From Lachnospiraceae bacterium (GTDB taxonomy: Bacteria > Bacillota > Clostridia > Lachnospirales > Lachnospiraceae): 47,819 bases of DNA. The DNA is taken from contig SVFL01000020.1 of the NCBI GenBank assembly GCA_015056885.1, positions 1 through 47,819 of the forward strand. Direction: 5' to 3'. Under the pieces are notes generated by a model. The model did not search any database. It saw only the letters and a list, made by a program, of their open reading frames with translations, and was not told where the DNA came from. The position numbers and the translations under genes are program-made. Positions 26,723 through 35,250 of the stretch are shown piece by piece (the stretch's first letter is position 1; the number at the start of each line of letters is the position of its first letter).

Positions 26723-26738
26723 ATGAATAGTTACATAT
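26644..26738. repeat. 95-bp element bounded by a perfect 15-bp inverted repeat
   Basis: ATATGTAACTATTCA (26644-26658) and its exact complement (26724-26738). Inside, GCAAAA/TTTTGC and GCCTC-GAA-GAGGC form nested hairpins when read on the minus strand. It fits either a small non-autonomous mobile element (MITE-like) or a structured 5' leader of pyrK. No other copy was noticed in this window. Confidence 0.7.
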
Positions 26739-26740
26739 AC

Positions 26741-26768
26741 ATTATACATTATTTCGACACTTTTACAA
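26741..26768 (-). promoter_or_regulatory. pyrK: Promoter of pyrKD
   Basis: Minus strand TTGTAA (26763-26768), a 16-base spacer, TATAAT (26741-26746). The start of transcription is expected around 26734, inside the first arm of the inverted repeat. Confidence 0.65.
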
Positions 26769-26777
26769 GTCACCTGA

Positions 26778-27194
26778 TTACTCAAATACGACCGGTTTGT
26801 CAATGAAATCTGTTTTAAGTACAATGTATGGACAAGAGGGCGCATTGTTACCTACTTCCTTTTTCTCCGGGCCCAAAAGGGTAGTATTGACATAAATTGA
26901 CTCTTCTGCCAGGTACAACTCATTCACAGCAATACTATAGCCACCGGTAGCCTGTTGACCATAACCGATAACAATGTAGAGATATGCATCATCACTGTAA
27001 GTCAATTTAAAAGGCTCCGCCTTTTTCTCATCAATAATTGTCTTCAACTCCTCCGGAATTACCTCTTCACTGAGTACCGTAAATCCCAAATCATTTAATT
27101 TCACCCGCTCTTCACTGAGCATGGTACAACCTCCGAGTGCCACAATCTGACACATCAGCAATACTGCAACTACTAATTTTCTCCACTTATACAT
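26778..27194 (-). CDS. Lipoprotein with a PrcB C-terminal-like domain
   Basis: 138 aa. The lipoprotein signal ends LMCQIVALGGC (lipidated Cys at 23). The rest, with GYGQQATGGYSIAVNELYLAEESIYVNT, matches the PrcB_C pattern (a protease-complex accessory domain first seen in Treponema), which is widespread and of unclear function in Firmicutes. The ribosome site is weak (AGGCGG 7 bases before ATG 27194). It is divergent from plsC and followed by the pyrKD promoter. Confidence 0.7.
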   Translation of the reverse strand: MYKWRKLVVAVLLMCQIVALGGCTMLSEERVKLNDLGFTVLSEEVIPEELKTIIDEKKAEPFKLTYSDDAYLYIVIGYGQQATGGYSIAVNELYLAEESIYVNTTLLGPEKKEVGNNAPSCPYIVLKTDFIDKPVVFE

Positions 27195-27226
27195 ATGTAA
27201 ACCGCCTGTTGTTTTGGTCTATTCTA

Positions 27227-27255
27227 TGTACATCAGTGGTAAAATATGTTATACT
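27227..27255 (+). promoter_or_regulatory. plsC: Promoter of plsC
   Basis: TGTACA (27227-27232), a 17-base spacer, TATACT (27250-27255); transcription would start about 26 bases before ATG 27288. Confidence 0.55.
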
Positions 27256-27287
27256 GTTCGCAAACATAAATAGAAGAGAGGTTTTTT

Positions 27288-28043
27288 ATGATTCGATTTA
27301 TTTTGGTAATATCCTTTCTGTTTTGGTTTCTTGTACTGGGCAGTCCACTGCTAGTTGCAGAATGGATTATCGGCAAATTCAATCCCGACGTCAAGAGCCG
27401 CAGCTCTCTGGCAATCGTAAACTGGGCCTTCCGCAATGTAATCCGCCTCGCCGGCGTGACCGTCATCGCCAAGGGCGAAGAACGGATTCCCAAGGATACC
27501 GCAGTTCTTTATGTAGGTAATCATCGCAGTTATTTCGACGTGATTCTGACCTATGTACGTGTCCCCCGTCCCACCGGTTACATTGCCAAGAAGGAGATGG
27601 AAAAGGCACCCCTTTTGAGTAACTGGATGCGCAATCTGCATTGTCTGTTTTTGGACCGTGATGATGTCAAGCAAGGCTTGAAAATCATTCTTCAAGCGGT
27701 AGAAAAAGTAAAAAGCGGTATCTCCATCACCATTTTCCCGGAGGGAACCCGCAACCGCCAGCCCGATTGTCTGTTGCCCTTCCATAACGGAAGCTTCAAA
27801 ATTGCAGAAAAAGGCGACGTTCCCATTGTACCTATGAGTATTGTAAACACCGGTGCCATCTGGGAAGACCATCTGCCCAAGATGAAAAAAGCAACCGTAA
27901 TTATCGAATATTGCGAACCTGTCTATATCAAGGACCTGGACAAAGAAGACCGTAAGGATCTGGGTAAATATGTGGGTGACATCATTATGGAGAAATACAG
28001 AGAGAACAAAAAGCTTTTGGATGAGATGACAGCTACCAAATAG
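27288..28043 (+). CDS. plsC: 1-acyl-sn-glycerol-3-phosphate acyltransferase
   Basis: 251 aa membrane-bound enzyme that adds the second fatty acid to make phosphatidic acid. Motif I NHRSYFD gives the HxxxxD pair His79/Asp84; the FPEGTR motif is at 150-155. An N-terminal hydrophobic anchor (IRFILVISFLFWFLVLGSPLLVAEWII) precedes the domain. GAGAGG lies just before the start. The downstream genes (28071 and 28622) are on the same strand with small gaps, so a three-gene transcript is likely. Confidence 0.92.
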   Translation: MIRFILVISFLFWFLVLGSPLLVAEWIIGKFNPDVKSRSSLAIVNWAFRNVIRLAGVTVIAKGEERIPKDTAVLYVGNHRSYFDVILTYVRVPRPTGYIAKKEMEKAPLLSNWMRNLHCLFLDRDDVKQGLKIILQAVEKVKSGISITIFPEGTRNRQPDCLLPFHNGSFKIAEKGDVPIVPMSIVNTGAIWEDHLPKMKKATVIIEYCEPVYIKDLDKEDRKDLGKYVGDIIMEKYRENKKLLDEMTATK

Positions 28044-28070
28044 TTTTTATCAAAGGGGAGAAATAATACC

Positions 28071-28625
28071 ATGAATCATGAACAGGATAATAATCAGACT
28101 GGGTGGGAATCTGATTCAGCCTGGGGCACCGGATATGTAGCATATCAGGAAATAACACCTGATATCACTTCGGATATCCCTTCAGATACCAACTCATACG
28201 ACTCGGCCGCCTCAAACATATACACCACAAATACCAATAGCAATAATAACGGCGAAGGTATTCAGCCTGATGACAACCAAAAAGCCAATATCCTCTGCGC
28301 AATTTCCCTTGCCTGTGAATTACTCCCCATCATTGCGAGCACAGTCTTTATGAGTCTGATATCCTCCGCAAACGTTTCGGATACATCTTCCGCTTTGGAT
28401 TTACTTATGGATATTATGGGTTCCATAGGCTCTTTGGCAATGATTGCCGGACTAATTATAATGATTTATGTGCGTGTTAAATACCCTAAAAATGTTTTTG
28501 GCAAAGTTCTGATGTGGTTATTTATCGTAGGTGCCATTATTGCTGTTATCATAGCTATCCTGTATGCAATTTTACTTGCTGTAGCATGCTATTCCTGCTT
28601 CAGCTGTATAAGTGAATTCCGGTGA
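28071..28625 (+). CDS. Small multi-pass membrane protein with a disordered N-terminus
   Basis: 184 aa. Residues 1-68 are Ser/Thr/Asn/Asp-rich and disordered. Then come about three hydrophobic segments: NILCAISLACELLPIIAST, GSLAMIAGLIIMIYVRV, and a long VLMWLFIVGAIIAVIIAILYAILLAVACYSC. It resembles small DUF4190-type membrane proteins in general shape, but I cannot assign a family. AGGGGAG precedes ATG 28071. Its stop overlaps the next gene's likely GTG start (GTGA), implying coupling to the Lgt-like protein. Confidence 0.65.
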   Translation: MNHEQDNNQTGWESDSAWGTGYVAYQEITPDITSDIPSDTNSYDSAASNIYTTNTNSNNNGEGIQPDDNQKANILCAISLACELLPIIASTVFMSLISSANVSDTSSALDLLMDIMGSIGSLAMIAGLIIMIYVRVKYPKNVFGKVLMWLFIVGAIIAVIIAILYAILLAVACYSCFSCISEFR

Positions 28626-29338
28626 GTTTCCATATGGTAATGCGTACATTTCCCATATCCCCATATATCATTACTTTCCTGTTGTCCTTTGTTATAAGTT
28701 TTATTATTGTATTTATTCTTCTTCTGAAAAAGGGCATTGAACCGAGATTTATTGGATATTCCATGCTACTGAATATTGTTCTTATCTTATATGGCGCTAA
28801 ATTGTATACAACCATAAGTAGCGGTTTTCAATATAATCTTCTAAACGCCGGCCCTTCCAGTCTGGGTGGAGTAGTTGGACTATTTATTGGTATATTTATC
28901 TTTGGTCGGATTTACACCAAATACCAAAAAGTATTTCTGCAAGCCTATACTCTGGTAATTCCATTGATGTACAGTATTGCCAAAATCGGCTGTTATCTCA
29001 CGGGTTGCTGCCACGGAATCCCTTACAAGGGACCTATGGCCATCTCCTATCACAACGACCTTTTGCAAGGAGGCCCCTATTTCCCGATACAGCTGACCGA
29101 AACCATAATTTTTGCCATAATATTTCTGATTGGTGTGGGCATGTATTTCTCCAAACAGAATTACCAGGTCGTTCCTGTCACAATGATTTTGTGTGCCGTT
29201 GGTAAATTTTCTCTGGAATACTTAAGAGAAGAACATGCAGGAACGCTATTATCAACAAACCAATGGGTATGTATTGGCTTCTTCCTATGGGGTATTATAT
29301 TAATTCTACAAAACAATAAGAGCTCAAAGGGATTGTAA
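28622..29338 (+). CDS. Lgt-like (prolipoprotein diacylglyceryl transferase family) membrane protein
   Basis: 238 aa, about seven membrane helices. The family pattern is present in altered form: KIGCYLTGCCHGIPYKG where Lgt has GRIGNFxNGExxG, PIQLTET in place of HPxQLYE, and SLEYLREEH matching the C-terminal E-x-x-R region. The Cys-rich GCYLTGCCHG is typical of a paralogous branch rather than housekeeping Lgt, so lipoprotein modification is uncertain. The GTG start at 28622 overlaps the upstream stop; ATG 28634 is an alternative. It shares an operon with plsC, which suggests membrane-lipid handling. Confidence 0.7.
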   Translation: MSFHMVMRTFPISPYIITFLLSFVISFIIVFILLLKKGIEPRFIGYSMLLNIVLILYGAKLYTTISSGFQYNLLNAGPSSLGGVVGLFIGIFIFGRIYTKYQKVFLQAYTLVIPLMYSIAKIGCYLTGCCHGIPYKGPMAISYHNDLLQGGPYFPIQLTETIIFAIIFLIGVGMYFSKQNYQVVPVTMILCAVGKFSLEYLREEHAGTLLSTNQWVCIGFFLWGIILILQNNKSSKGL

Positions 29339-29362
29339 TCATCAGCATTCCCTCTGAGCTCT
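29318..29362. terminator. Bidirectional terminator between the Lgt-like gene and murF
   Basis: AAGAGCTCA (29318-29326) and TGAGCTCTT (29354-29362), with an inner AGGGA/TCCCT pairing. Lgt-like stop at 29338 and murF stop at 29366 flank it. Confidence 0.85.
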
Positions 29363-29365
29363 TCC

Positions 29366-30856
29366 TTATTTCTTTAAATATTCAACAACTTCCTCAAAAT
29401 GCATTCCATGAGATGCCTTTACCAAAACAGTACACCCCTTCGGCAAAAGCTCTGTCTGCTCTGTAAGCATTGTTAACAAAGTCTCTCTGTCTGCACAATA
29501 ATTAATCTTCTGCTTGGTTTCTCCGCCGGATGCTGCAACCATTTCTTCTGCAGCCTCAACCGCAGCCTCATACATATGTCTGGAATTCTCTCCCACACAA
29601 AAAATACAATCTACGGCTGAATTAACAGCATAGGTTCCTACACCGGCATGCAACGCATTCGAATTCTCTCCCAATTCAAACATATCACCAAGAATCGCCA
29701 CCTTATAAGTATCTGCCATGGCAAGCAAATCAAGCGCTGCCTCCATGGACACCGGATTGGCATTATAGCAATCATCAATCACTGTATATTTATCCAGACG
29801 CAACAAATTATTACGGCCACCAACAGGCTGAATCTTGGAAAGTCCTACCTGAATGTGCTCTCCGTCCAGACCCAATATTCTCGCCACACAAGCTGCTGCA
29901 GCGCCATTCAGCACCATATGTTTGCCGGGCAATGTAATCTGTACCGGCAATGCACCTTCCGGCATCTGAAGCATCGCATCGCTGCCCCACAAGCCCTTGC
30001 TCACAATATCAGTAACATAAATTTCCTGATTCTCCGCGTTGCCGAAGCCAAAGAAATGTGTTGCTTTACCATTAACAGCTTTCACGGTAATAAGCATATC
30101 ATCTTCACCGTTTAAGCACACCTCTCCGTTCTCTGCCATAAAATCAAAAATCTCAGTCTTAGCCTTTAAGATACCTTCTCTGGATTTCAGATTCTCCAGA
30201 TGGCACTGACCGATATTAGTAATTACACATACATTGGGACGGGCCATCTTACTCAAGCGATGCATCTCGCCAAAATCACTGATCCCCATCTCCACAACCG
30301 CAACCTCATGCTCATCCCGGATACGAAGAAGTGTCAACGGTACTCCCACTTCGTTATTGAAATTGCCTTCTGTCTTGAGCACATTATATTTTTCTGCCAA
30401 AACTCCGGCGATGAACTCCTTGGTACTGGTTTTGCCTACACTACCGGTAATTCCTACTACCGGAATCGTAAGCTTACTGCGGTAATACTCCGCAATGTCC
30501 TTGAGTGCACGGAAGGAATCCTCCACCAAAAGATAACTTCCCCATTCTTCGGCAAGCACACCACTTTCCTGCTCCACCTGCTCAGGTGTTTTCTCTGTGA
30601 TAGCCAATACTACACCCTTTCCAAATACCTGCGGAATAAATTTGTGACCATCCACACGCTCTCCTACAGTGGCTACAAACACTCCGCCCTCGGTTACAAT
30701 ACGCGAATCCAGCGCCACACCATCCACAAAAGTCTTCTCCGATACAGCAGCGCTTGCTCCCACCGCTCCATCAAAATCTCCTGCGTACTTTTTAACATCT
30801 TGCAATACCAATTTTCCTGCACAGGCTTTTGCGATTTCACCGATTGTCAGATTCAT
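29366..30856 (-). CDS. murF: UDP-N-acetylmuramoyl-tripeptide--D-alanyl-D-alanine ligase
   Basis: 496 aa cytosolic Mur ligase that adds D-Ala-D-Ala to the UDP-MurNAc-tripeptide. The ATP loop GITGSVGKTSTKEF is at about 135-148, with the SRIVTEGGVFVA N-terminal domain signature and GRNNLLRLDKYTVIDDCYNANPVSMEAAL in the C-terminal half. Length is slightly above the usual 450-460. AAGGATGG precedes ATG 30856. It lies 66 bp downstream of ddl, which makes its dipeptide substrate, so the pair is functionally and probably transcriptionally linked. Confidence 0.96.
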   Translation of the reverse strand: MNLTIGEIAKACAGKLVLQDVKKYAGDFDGAVGASAAVSEKTFVDGVALDSRIVTEGGVFVATVGERVDGHKFIPQVFGKGVVLAITEKTPEQVEQESGVLAEEWGSYLLVEDSFRALKDIAEYYRSKLTIPVVGITGSVGKTSTKEFIAGVLAEKYNVLKTEGNFNNEVGVPLTLLRIRDEHEVAVVEMGISDFGEMHRLSKMARPNVCVITNIGQCHLENLKSREGILKAKTEIFDFMAENGEVCLNGEDDMLITVKAVNGKATHFFGFGNAENQEIYVTDIVSKGLWGSDAMLQMPEGALPVQITLPGKHMVLNGAAAACVARILGLDGEHIQVGLSKIQPVGGRNNLLRLDKYTVIDDCYNANPVSMEAALDLLAMADTYKVAILGDMFELGENSNALHAGVGTYAVNSAVDCIFCVGENSRHMYEAAVEAAEEMVAASGGETKQKINYCADRETLLTMLTEQTELLPKGCTVLVKASHGMHFEEVVEYLKK

Positions 30857-30922
30857 AGAACTACCATCCTTTTATTAATCTATAGCGTCGAAACTGTTCT
30901 TACCATTATCCCAACACTCATT

Positions 30923-31942
30923 CTACGCATTCACTGCGTAGCTTAAAATTTTCTCACATAATTCTTCAAAGCTGATACCGATTGCAGCCGCCTCCTGGGG
31001 TAACAGAGAAGTTGGGGTCATACCCGGTAAGGTGTTTGCCTCCAGACAATAAAGTTCCCCTGCCTTACTCATCATAAAGTCCATACGGGCATAGTTTTTC
31101 ATGCGAAGCGCTGCAAATACATGCTCTGCAATCTCCTGCATTTCAGCAGTCTTGTCCGCCTCCAGTTCTGCAGGACAAGTCTCCACTGTACTGCCGGCCT
31201 GATACTTATTTTTATAATCATAAAAGCCCTGCTTCGGCGCAATTTCGATAACCGGCAAAGCCTTACCATCCATTACACCTACAGAAAACTCTCTGCCTTC
31301 GATATACTGCTCCACCACAACCTCTTTGTCATAACGGAACGCCTCTTCCAAAGCCTTATCAAATTCCTCTTCATTATGAGCAATGCATACACCCACACTG
31401 GAACCACCACAACAAGCCTTCACAATACAGGGGAAAATCGGCTCTTTCTTCTCTCCCTTTTTTAAACGGAAACCCTGAGGTGTAGGAATCTTATGTGCCA
31501 CAAAAATATCTTTTGCAATACCCTTATCCATTGCCATTGCTGAACTGATGTAATCGGTTCCGGTGTAGGGAATACCCATCAATTCAAAACATGCCTGAAT
31601 TTTGCCATCCTCTCCGTTCGCACCATGAAGAGCCATAAACACGGCATCCGCTTCCTTACAAAGCTTTAAAACATTGGGTCCAAAAAAATTCTTATCTCCA
31701 TCCGGACGCAATGCTTTTACTGCTTCCAAATCCGGATTCTGTTCTGAAACTGCACTGATATTAGCAGCCCAATCGGTATCATTTGTAAAGAGTCCCTCGG
31801 TCTCTCCCTCATAACCCAGATATACATCCAACAAAATTGCCTGATGGCCATTTTTCTTCAAAGCCTTATATATCATACTTCCCGATACAAGGGACACTGC
31901 TCTCTCCGTACTGGTTCCGCCTGCTAAAACAATTACTTTCAT
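30923..31942 (-). CDS. ddl: D-alanine--D-alanine ligase
   Basis: 339 aa ATP-grasp enzyme joining two D-alanines for the peptidoglycan stem. Signatures: VLAGGTSTERAVSLVSG at the N-terminus, ALHGANGEDGKIQ in the centre, CCGGSSVGV, and ARMDFMMSKAGELYCLEANTLPGMTPTSLLPQ near the end. AGGTAAAAGGA precedes ATG 31942. It is 11 bp downstream of a GH9-like lipoprotein gene and upstream of murF; the three appear to be one unit. Confidence 0.96.
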   Translation of the reverse strand: MKVIVLAGGTSTERAVSLVSGSMIYKALKKNGHQAILLDVYLGYEGETEGLFTNDTDWAANISAVSEQNPDLEAVKALRPDGDKNFFGPNVLKLCKEADAVFMALHGANGEDGKIQACFELMGIPYTGTDYISSAMAMDKGIAKDIFVAHKIPTPQGFRLKKGEKKEPIFPCIVKACCGGSSVGVCIAHNEEEFDKALEEAFRYDKEVVVEQYIEGREFSVGVMDGKALPVIEIAPKQGFYDYKNKYQAGSTVETCPAELEADKTAEMQEIAEHVFAALRMKNYARMDFMMSKAGELYCLEANTLPGMTPTSLLPQEAAAIGISFEELCEKILSYAVNA

Positions 31943-31953
31943 TCCTTTTACCT

Positions 31954-33303
31954 CTATTCTCCTAAATTATCTTTCACTGCCACAAGCTGGGTCAGTAAAA
32001 TCAAATACTTTGTTTTTTCTCCCATATCTGATGTGTAGAAATCCACCGACTGAGTATTCCTGCCGCGAAGATAGTGCAAAAACTCCTCCATGACATGATT
32101 GTACTGATAGTTGTTCATCACATAATTGGCACAAGCCAGTCGTTCTGCATGAGCCAGCAAATCCGCCGCTCCATTATTGCGGGCAGTCACCGGATGAATC
32201 ATTTCTTCATATACCCCACTGACATCCTCTCCCTGAGTCATCAGAGTATCCATAAAAAAAGTGCACAACTCCATGTCCACCTTCTGTCTGGTAGAAACAT
32301 ATGTCATCGCCCCGTGAAGATAACTCATCTCCTCCGTAAAAGTGTTATGACCCTGAAAATAGGTCTTGTACTCCGCTATCTGATTACCATATGTATATGC
32401 TCCTGTTGCTCGATACAATTCTGTCAGCGCGTGAAAACATTCTGCATCCTTTTGCATAGAACTTTGCGTCTGGCCAAAAATCACCGATGCCCTTTTCAGG
32501 CAATCTGTTGCATAAGCCTTATCATAGCTTTGATAAAGATAACTGAACTTGGCTAAAACAGCCGCATACGAAGCCTCTTGCCCCGGTGTTGCCGGCTGCC
32601 CTGCCTGGATATTCTGTTCCTCTGTCAGTGCTATCCAGTCTGCAACGGCCTCCAAAATATCCGGTATGCCATTGGCATCCGCATCCGGAAATATTTCTCC
32701 ATACCATTCGTATGCCAACAAAAGACGTTTTATATCTTCATGCGTTACCGTCTGCGCTCTGCAACCTTCAATCAATTCCTGACAAATTTCCTGAAACCGT
32801 CTCTCGTAGAGTCCTGTTTCGAGAGTAAAATCATAAGAACGTCCAATATGTGCACATTGCAGATAATAGGTGCCATCCTGTTTCCAGTCCCCGAAATCTG
32901 CATAAGCTGAATACAGATTCTGTTCCGCATTGTATTGCACATCTTCCAGCTTCTTGGTATAAACAACCTCCTGCGTTTGTGCATCCACCAAACAAAAGGT
33001 TGTTGGCAAAATCCGCCCCTTCACGGCAGCTTTCTTAGCACCTTCTGTCCGATAACCTGCAGCATCAACCATAATATTCGGAAACTGCTGCGGCACAGTA
33101 TAGTCAACAATTGCGGTGCTTTCCATGGAAACCACTTTGCTTTGTTCCGGCTCGCTCACCTGTACATCGGTAGCAACCCTCTCTCCACATCCTGTACACA
33201 AAAAAAGTGCCAGACATAATACCGGCAACATATTCAAGCTAATCGTTCCTGTATCAAATTGTATTCTGTTTTTATTTTTATTATGCAGATTGATTTTTTT
33301 CAT
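31954..33303 (-). CDS. Lipoprotein with degenerate glycoside hydrolase family 9-like architecture
   Basis: 449 aa. The N-terminal lipoprotein signal ends LALFLCTGC. A cellulase N-terminal Ig-like domain (about 75-155: FPNIMVDAAGYRTEGAKKAAVKG... YYLQ) precedes an alpha-toroid-like region with GH9 landmarks: DADANGIPDILEAVADW (GH9 usually NGIPDILDEA) and LRGRNTQSVDFYTSDMG (GH9 GRNPLGxSYVTGFG). The usual DAGDYGK catalytic Asp segment and the final Glu segment are not seen, so it is probably not an active cellulase. Position ahead of ddl and murF hints at a cell-wall role. Family call is moderately sure; function unknown. Confidence 0.65.
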   Translation of the reverse strand: MKKINLHNKNKNRIQFDTGTISLNMLPVLCLALFLCTGCGERVATDVQVSEPEQSKVVSMESTAIVDYTVPQQFPNIMVDAAGYRTEGAKKAAVKGRILPTTFCLVDAQTQEVVYTKKLEDVQYNAEQNLYSAYADFGDWKQDGTYYLQCAHIGRSYDFTLETGLYERRFQEICQELIEGCRAQTVTHEDIKRLLLAYEWYGEIFPDADANGIPDILEAVADWIALTEEQNIQAGQPATPGQEASYAAVLAKFSYLYQSYDKAYATDCLKRASVIFGQTQSSMQKDAECFHALTELYRATGAYTYGNQIAEYKTYFQGHNTFTEEMSYLHGAMTYVSTRQKVDMELCTFFMDTLMTQGEDVSGVYEEMIHPVTARNNGAADLLAHAERLACANYVMNNYQYNHVMEEFLHYLRGRNTQSVDFYTSDMGEKTKYLILLTQLVAVKDNLGE

Positions 33304-33372
33304 TCTTCCTACCTATACCCATTTTATCACGTATCCCTCATAAATCAATCTTTTTCTCGCTACTCACACAAA

Positions 33373-33402
33373 AAAGGAAGCATCCTTGCAGATGCCTCCT
33401 TT
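33373..33402 (-). terminator. Terminator of the chemotaxis receptor gene
   Basis: AAAGGAAGCATC (33373-33384) and GATGCCTCCTTT (33391-33402) with a 6-base loop and T run on the minus strand; 30 bases past the stop at 33433. Confidence 0.85.
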
Positions 33403-33432
33403 ATGTATCATATTATATAAGTCCCGGGGTAT

Positions 33433-35154
33433 TTACAACTTAAAGAACTCCATATCCTTCTCTAACTGCTCAGACAACTCAAGCAGGCTCTTCGCGGAAT
33501 CTGCAAGAATCTGCAAAGTAGCATTAAGCTCCTGCATAGAAGCATTGGTCTGCTGTGTACTTGCTGCATTCTCTTCAGAAATCGCTGACAGATTCTGAAT
33601 GATATCAACAATCTTGATACGGGCATCGTCACAGACATTTGCCTGACCACGAATAACCTCTGCCTCGCTCTTTGTTGTATTAACACCATCTGTAACCAGA
33701 TTAAACTTCTGCTTAGTCTCCTCCAGCTTGCTACGCTGCTCATTGACAATTACGTTAACCTCATCCATAACAATAACTGTCTGCTCAGAATCCTTAAGCA
33801 GGTTGTCAATAATATCTCCAATCTCCTGTGCAGACTGGTTAGACTCCTCAGCCAACTTCTGAATCTGAGTTGCAACCACTGCAAATCCACGACCATGTTC
33901 TCCGGCTCTTGCTGCCTCAATACTTGCATTGAGAGACAACAGATTGGTCTCTTCTGCTATAGAGGTAATCAAATCAACTGCCTGACGAATTGCCTGTACA
34001 GAATCATTTGTTGCATGTACCTGACGACCAATCTTAACAATGGCATCTGTAGTCTTATCATTGGAATCACTGAGTTCCTTAATAATTACAGAAGATGCGT
34101 CACTTGCTGCCTTCATATTCTCTGCAGTATCATTCAAGGAATTTACACTACCCACAATCTCAGTAATAATATTTCCGATTTCACCGATGCTTGCAGATGC
34201 AGCCTCTGTCTCTTCTGCCTGATTCATTGCACCTGAACTGATGTCCTCCACAGCATGTCCGATTTCATTGGTAGTATTACTACTCTGATTCGCCATATCC
34301 TCCAAGGAATTACCTGAGTCATAAAGCACCTGCGAGGAATGCTTAATCTTACCAACTACCTCTGACAATTCATCCTTGAGCTCCACCAGCTGACGACACA
34401 TCAGACCAACTTCATCGTTGCGGCCTACCGATTTCGCATTAATCTCAGCCTTCAGATTACCTTCTGCAAGTTCACCGATAAATAACTGTGCCCCCTTCAG
34501 TGCACCACTCAGCTGCAATGCAAAAAACGTACCGATTAAAATCATCAGCGCCAGCATAACTACAGATGTTACTAACAGAGAGATTTCCTTACTCTTAATA
34601 AAAGCATCACCTTCCGCACTGGGCAGACCTGCAAATGCCATACCAATTACCTGTCCGTTTTGTACAATAGGAAGGTAATATGCATAATATCCCGCATTGT
34701 TAATCACTGTATCAATAGAGGAATACTCCTGTCCGTTCCTCAAAACCGCTTCAATAACCGCTTCACCGGCCTTTGTGCCAACCAGACGCTCACCTGTCTT
34801 GTAATCAGTTAATGAGGTGGTAATACGGGTATCCCCATAGAAAATCGTAAACTCATATCCTGTGCCTTCACTCAAATGGTCCACAATATCATAGGAACCG
34901 CTGATAAGCATATCACCCTTATATACATTGCCTTCATCATCCATATAATACTCACCCGGAGAAGCATCCTCATAGATCTCCATCAATGAAAAGCAAATTG
35001 CCCTTAGTCCTTGCAGTGCCTCCTCATGCATACCGTCCTCAATACTCTTGGATGCCATAATTGTGAGTATAGTTCCCAACACGATGGAAGGCAGTAATGC
35101 AATCAATAATAACTTGACTTTAATTGAAACTGATAATCCTTTCTCTTTCTTCAT
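33433..35154 (-). CDS. Methyl-accepting chemotaxis protein with single Cache-type sensor domain
   Basis: 573 aa receptor that controls CheA and thereby flagellar rotation. First membrane helix about 12-30, then a ~160-residue extracellular Cache-type domain ([24 protein letters not shown]... [21 protein letters not shown]). A second helix about 190-215, a HAMP domain, and a cytosolic coiled coil follow, with the conserved hairpin tip [28 protein letters not shown]. No C-terminal CheR pentapeptide tether. The sensed ligand is not evident. A TATAAT lies at 35195-35200 on the minus strand; no clear SigD site was found here. Confidence 0.93.
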   Translation of the reverse strand: MKKEKGLSVSIKVKLLLIALLPSIVLGTILTIMASKSIEDGMHEEALQGLRAICFSLMEIYEDASPGEYYMDDEGNVYKGDMLISGSYDIVDHLSEGTGYEFTIFYGDTRITTSLTDYKTGERLVGTKAGEAVIEAVLRNGQEYSSIDTVINNAGYYAYYLPIVQNGQVIGMAFAGLPSAEGDAFIKSKEISLLVTSVVMLALMILIGTFFALQLSGALKGAQLFIGELAEGNLKAEINAKSVGRNDEVGLMCRQLVELKDELSEVVGKIKHSSQVLYDSGNSLEDMANQSSNTTNEIGHAVEDISSGAMNQAEETEAASASIGEIGNIITEIVGSVNSLNDTAENMKAASDASSVIIKELSDSNDKTTDAIVKIGRQVHATNDSVQAIRQAVDLITSIAEETNLLSLNASIEAARAGEHGRGFAVVATQIQKLAEESNQSAQEIGDIIDNLLKDSEQTVIVMDEVNVIVNEQRSKLEETKQKFNLVTDGVNTTKSEAEVIRGQANVCDDARIKIVDIIQNLSAISEENAASTQQTNASMQELNATLQILADSAKSLLELSEQLEKDMEFFKL

Positions 35155-35250
35155 AAGTCTGTCACCCCTTACACTTTAGTATTTCGTAATAACTATTATA
35201 ACACATTTTTTCAGATAGTACAGCATAATTTTGAAATTTTACGCACAATT

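Noticed and set aside
26723..26845. Upstream extension of the 26-aa ORF to 67 aa
   Set aside because: It crosses the pyrK promoter and the 3' end of the lipoprotein gene in another frame; no ribosome site.
31954..33303. Active GH9 cellulase
   Set aside because: The catalytic Asp-rich DAGDYG segment and the final Glu region are not visible, so only the fold relationship is claimed.
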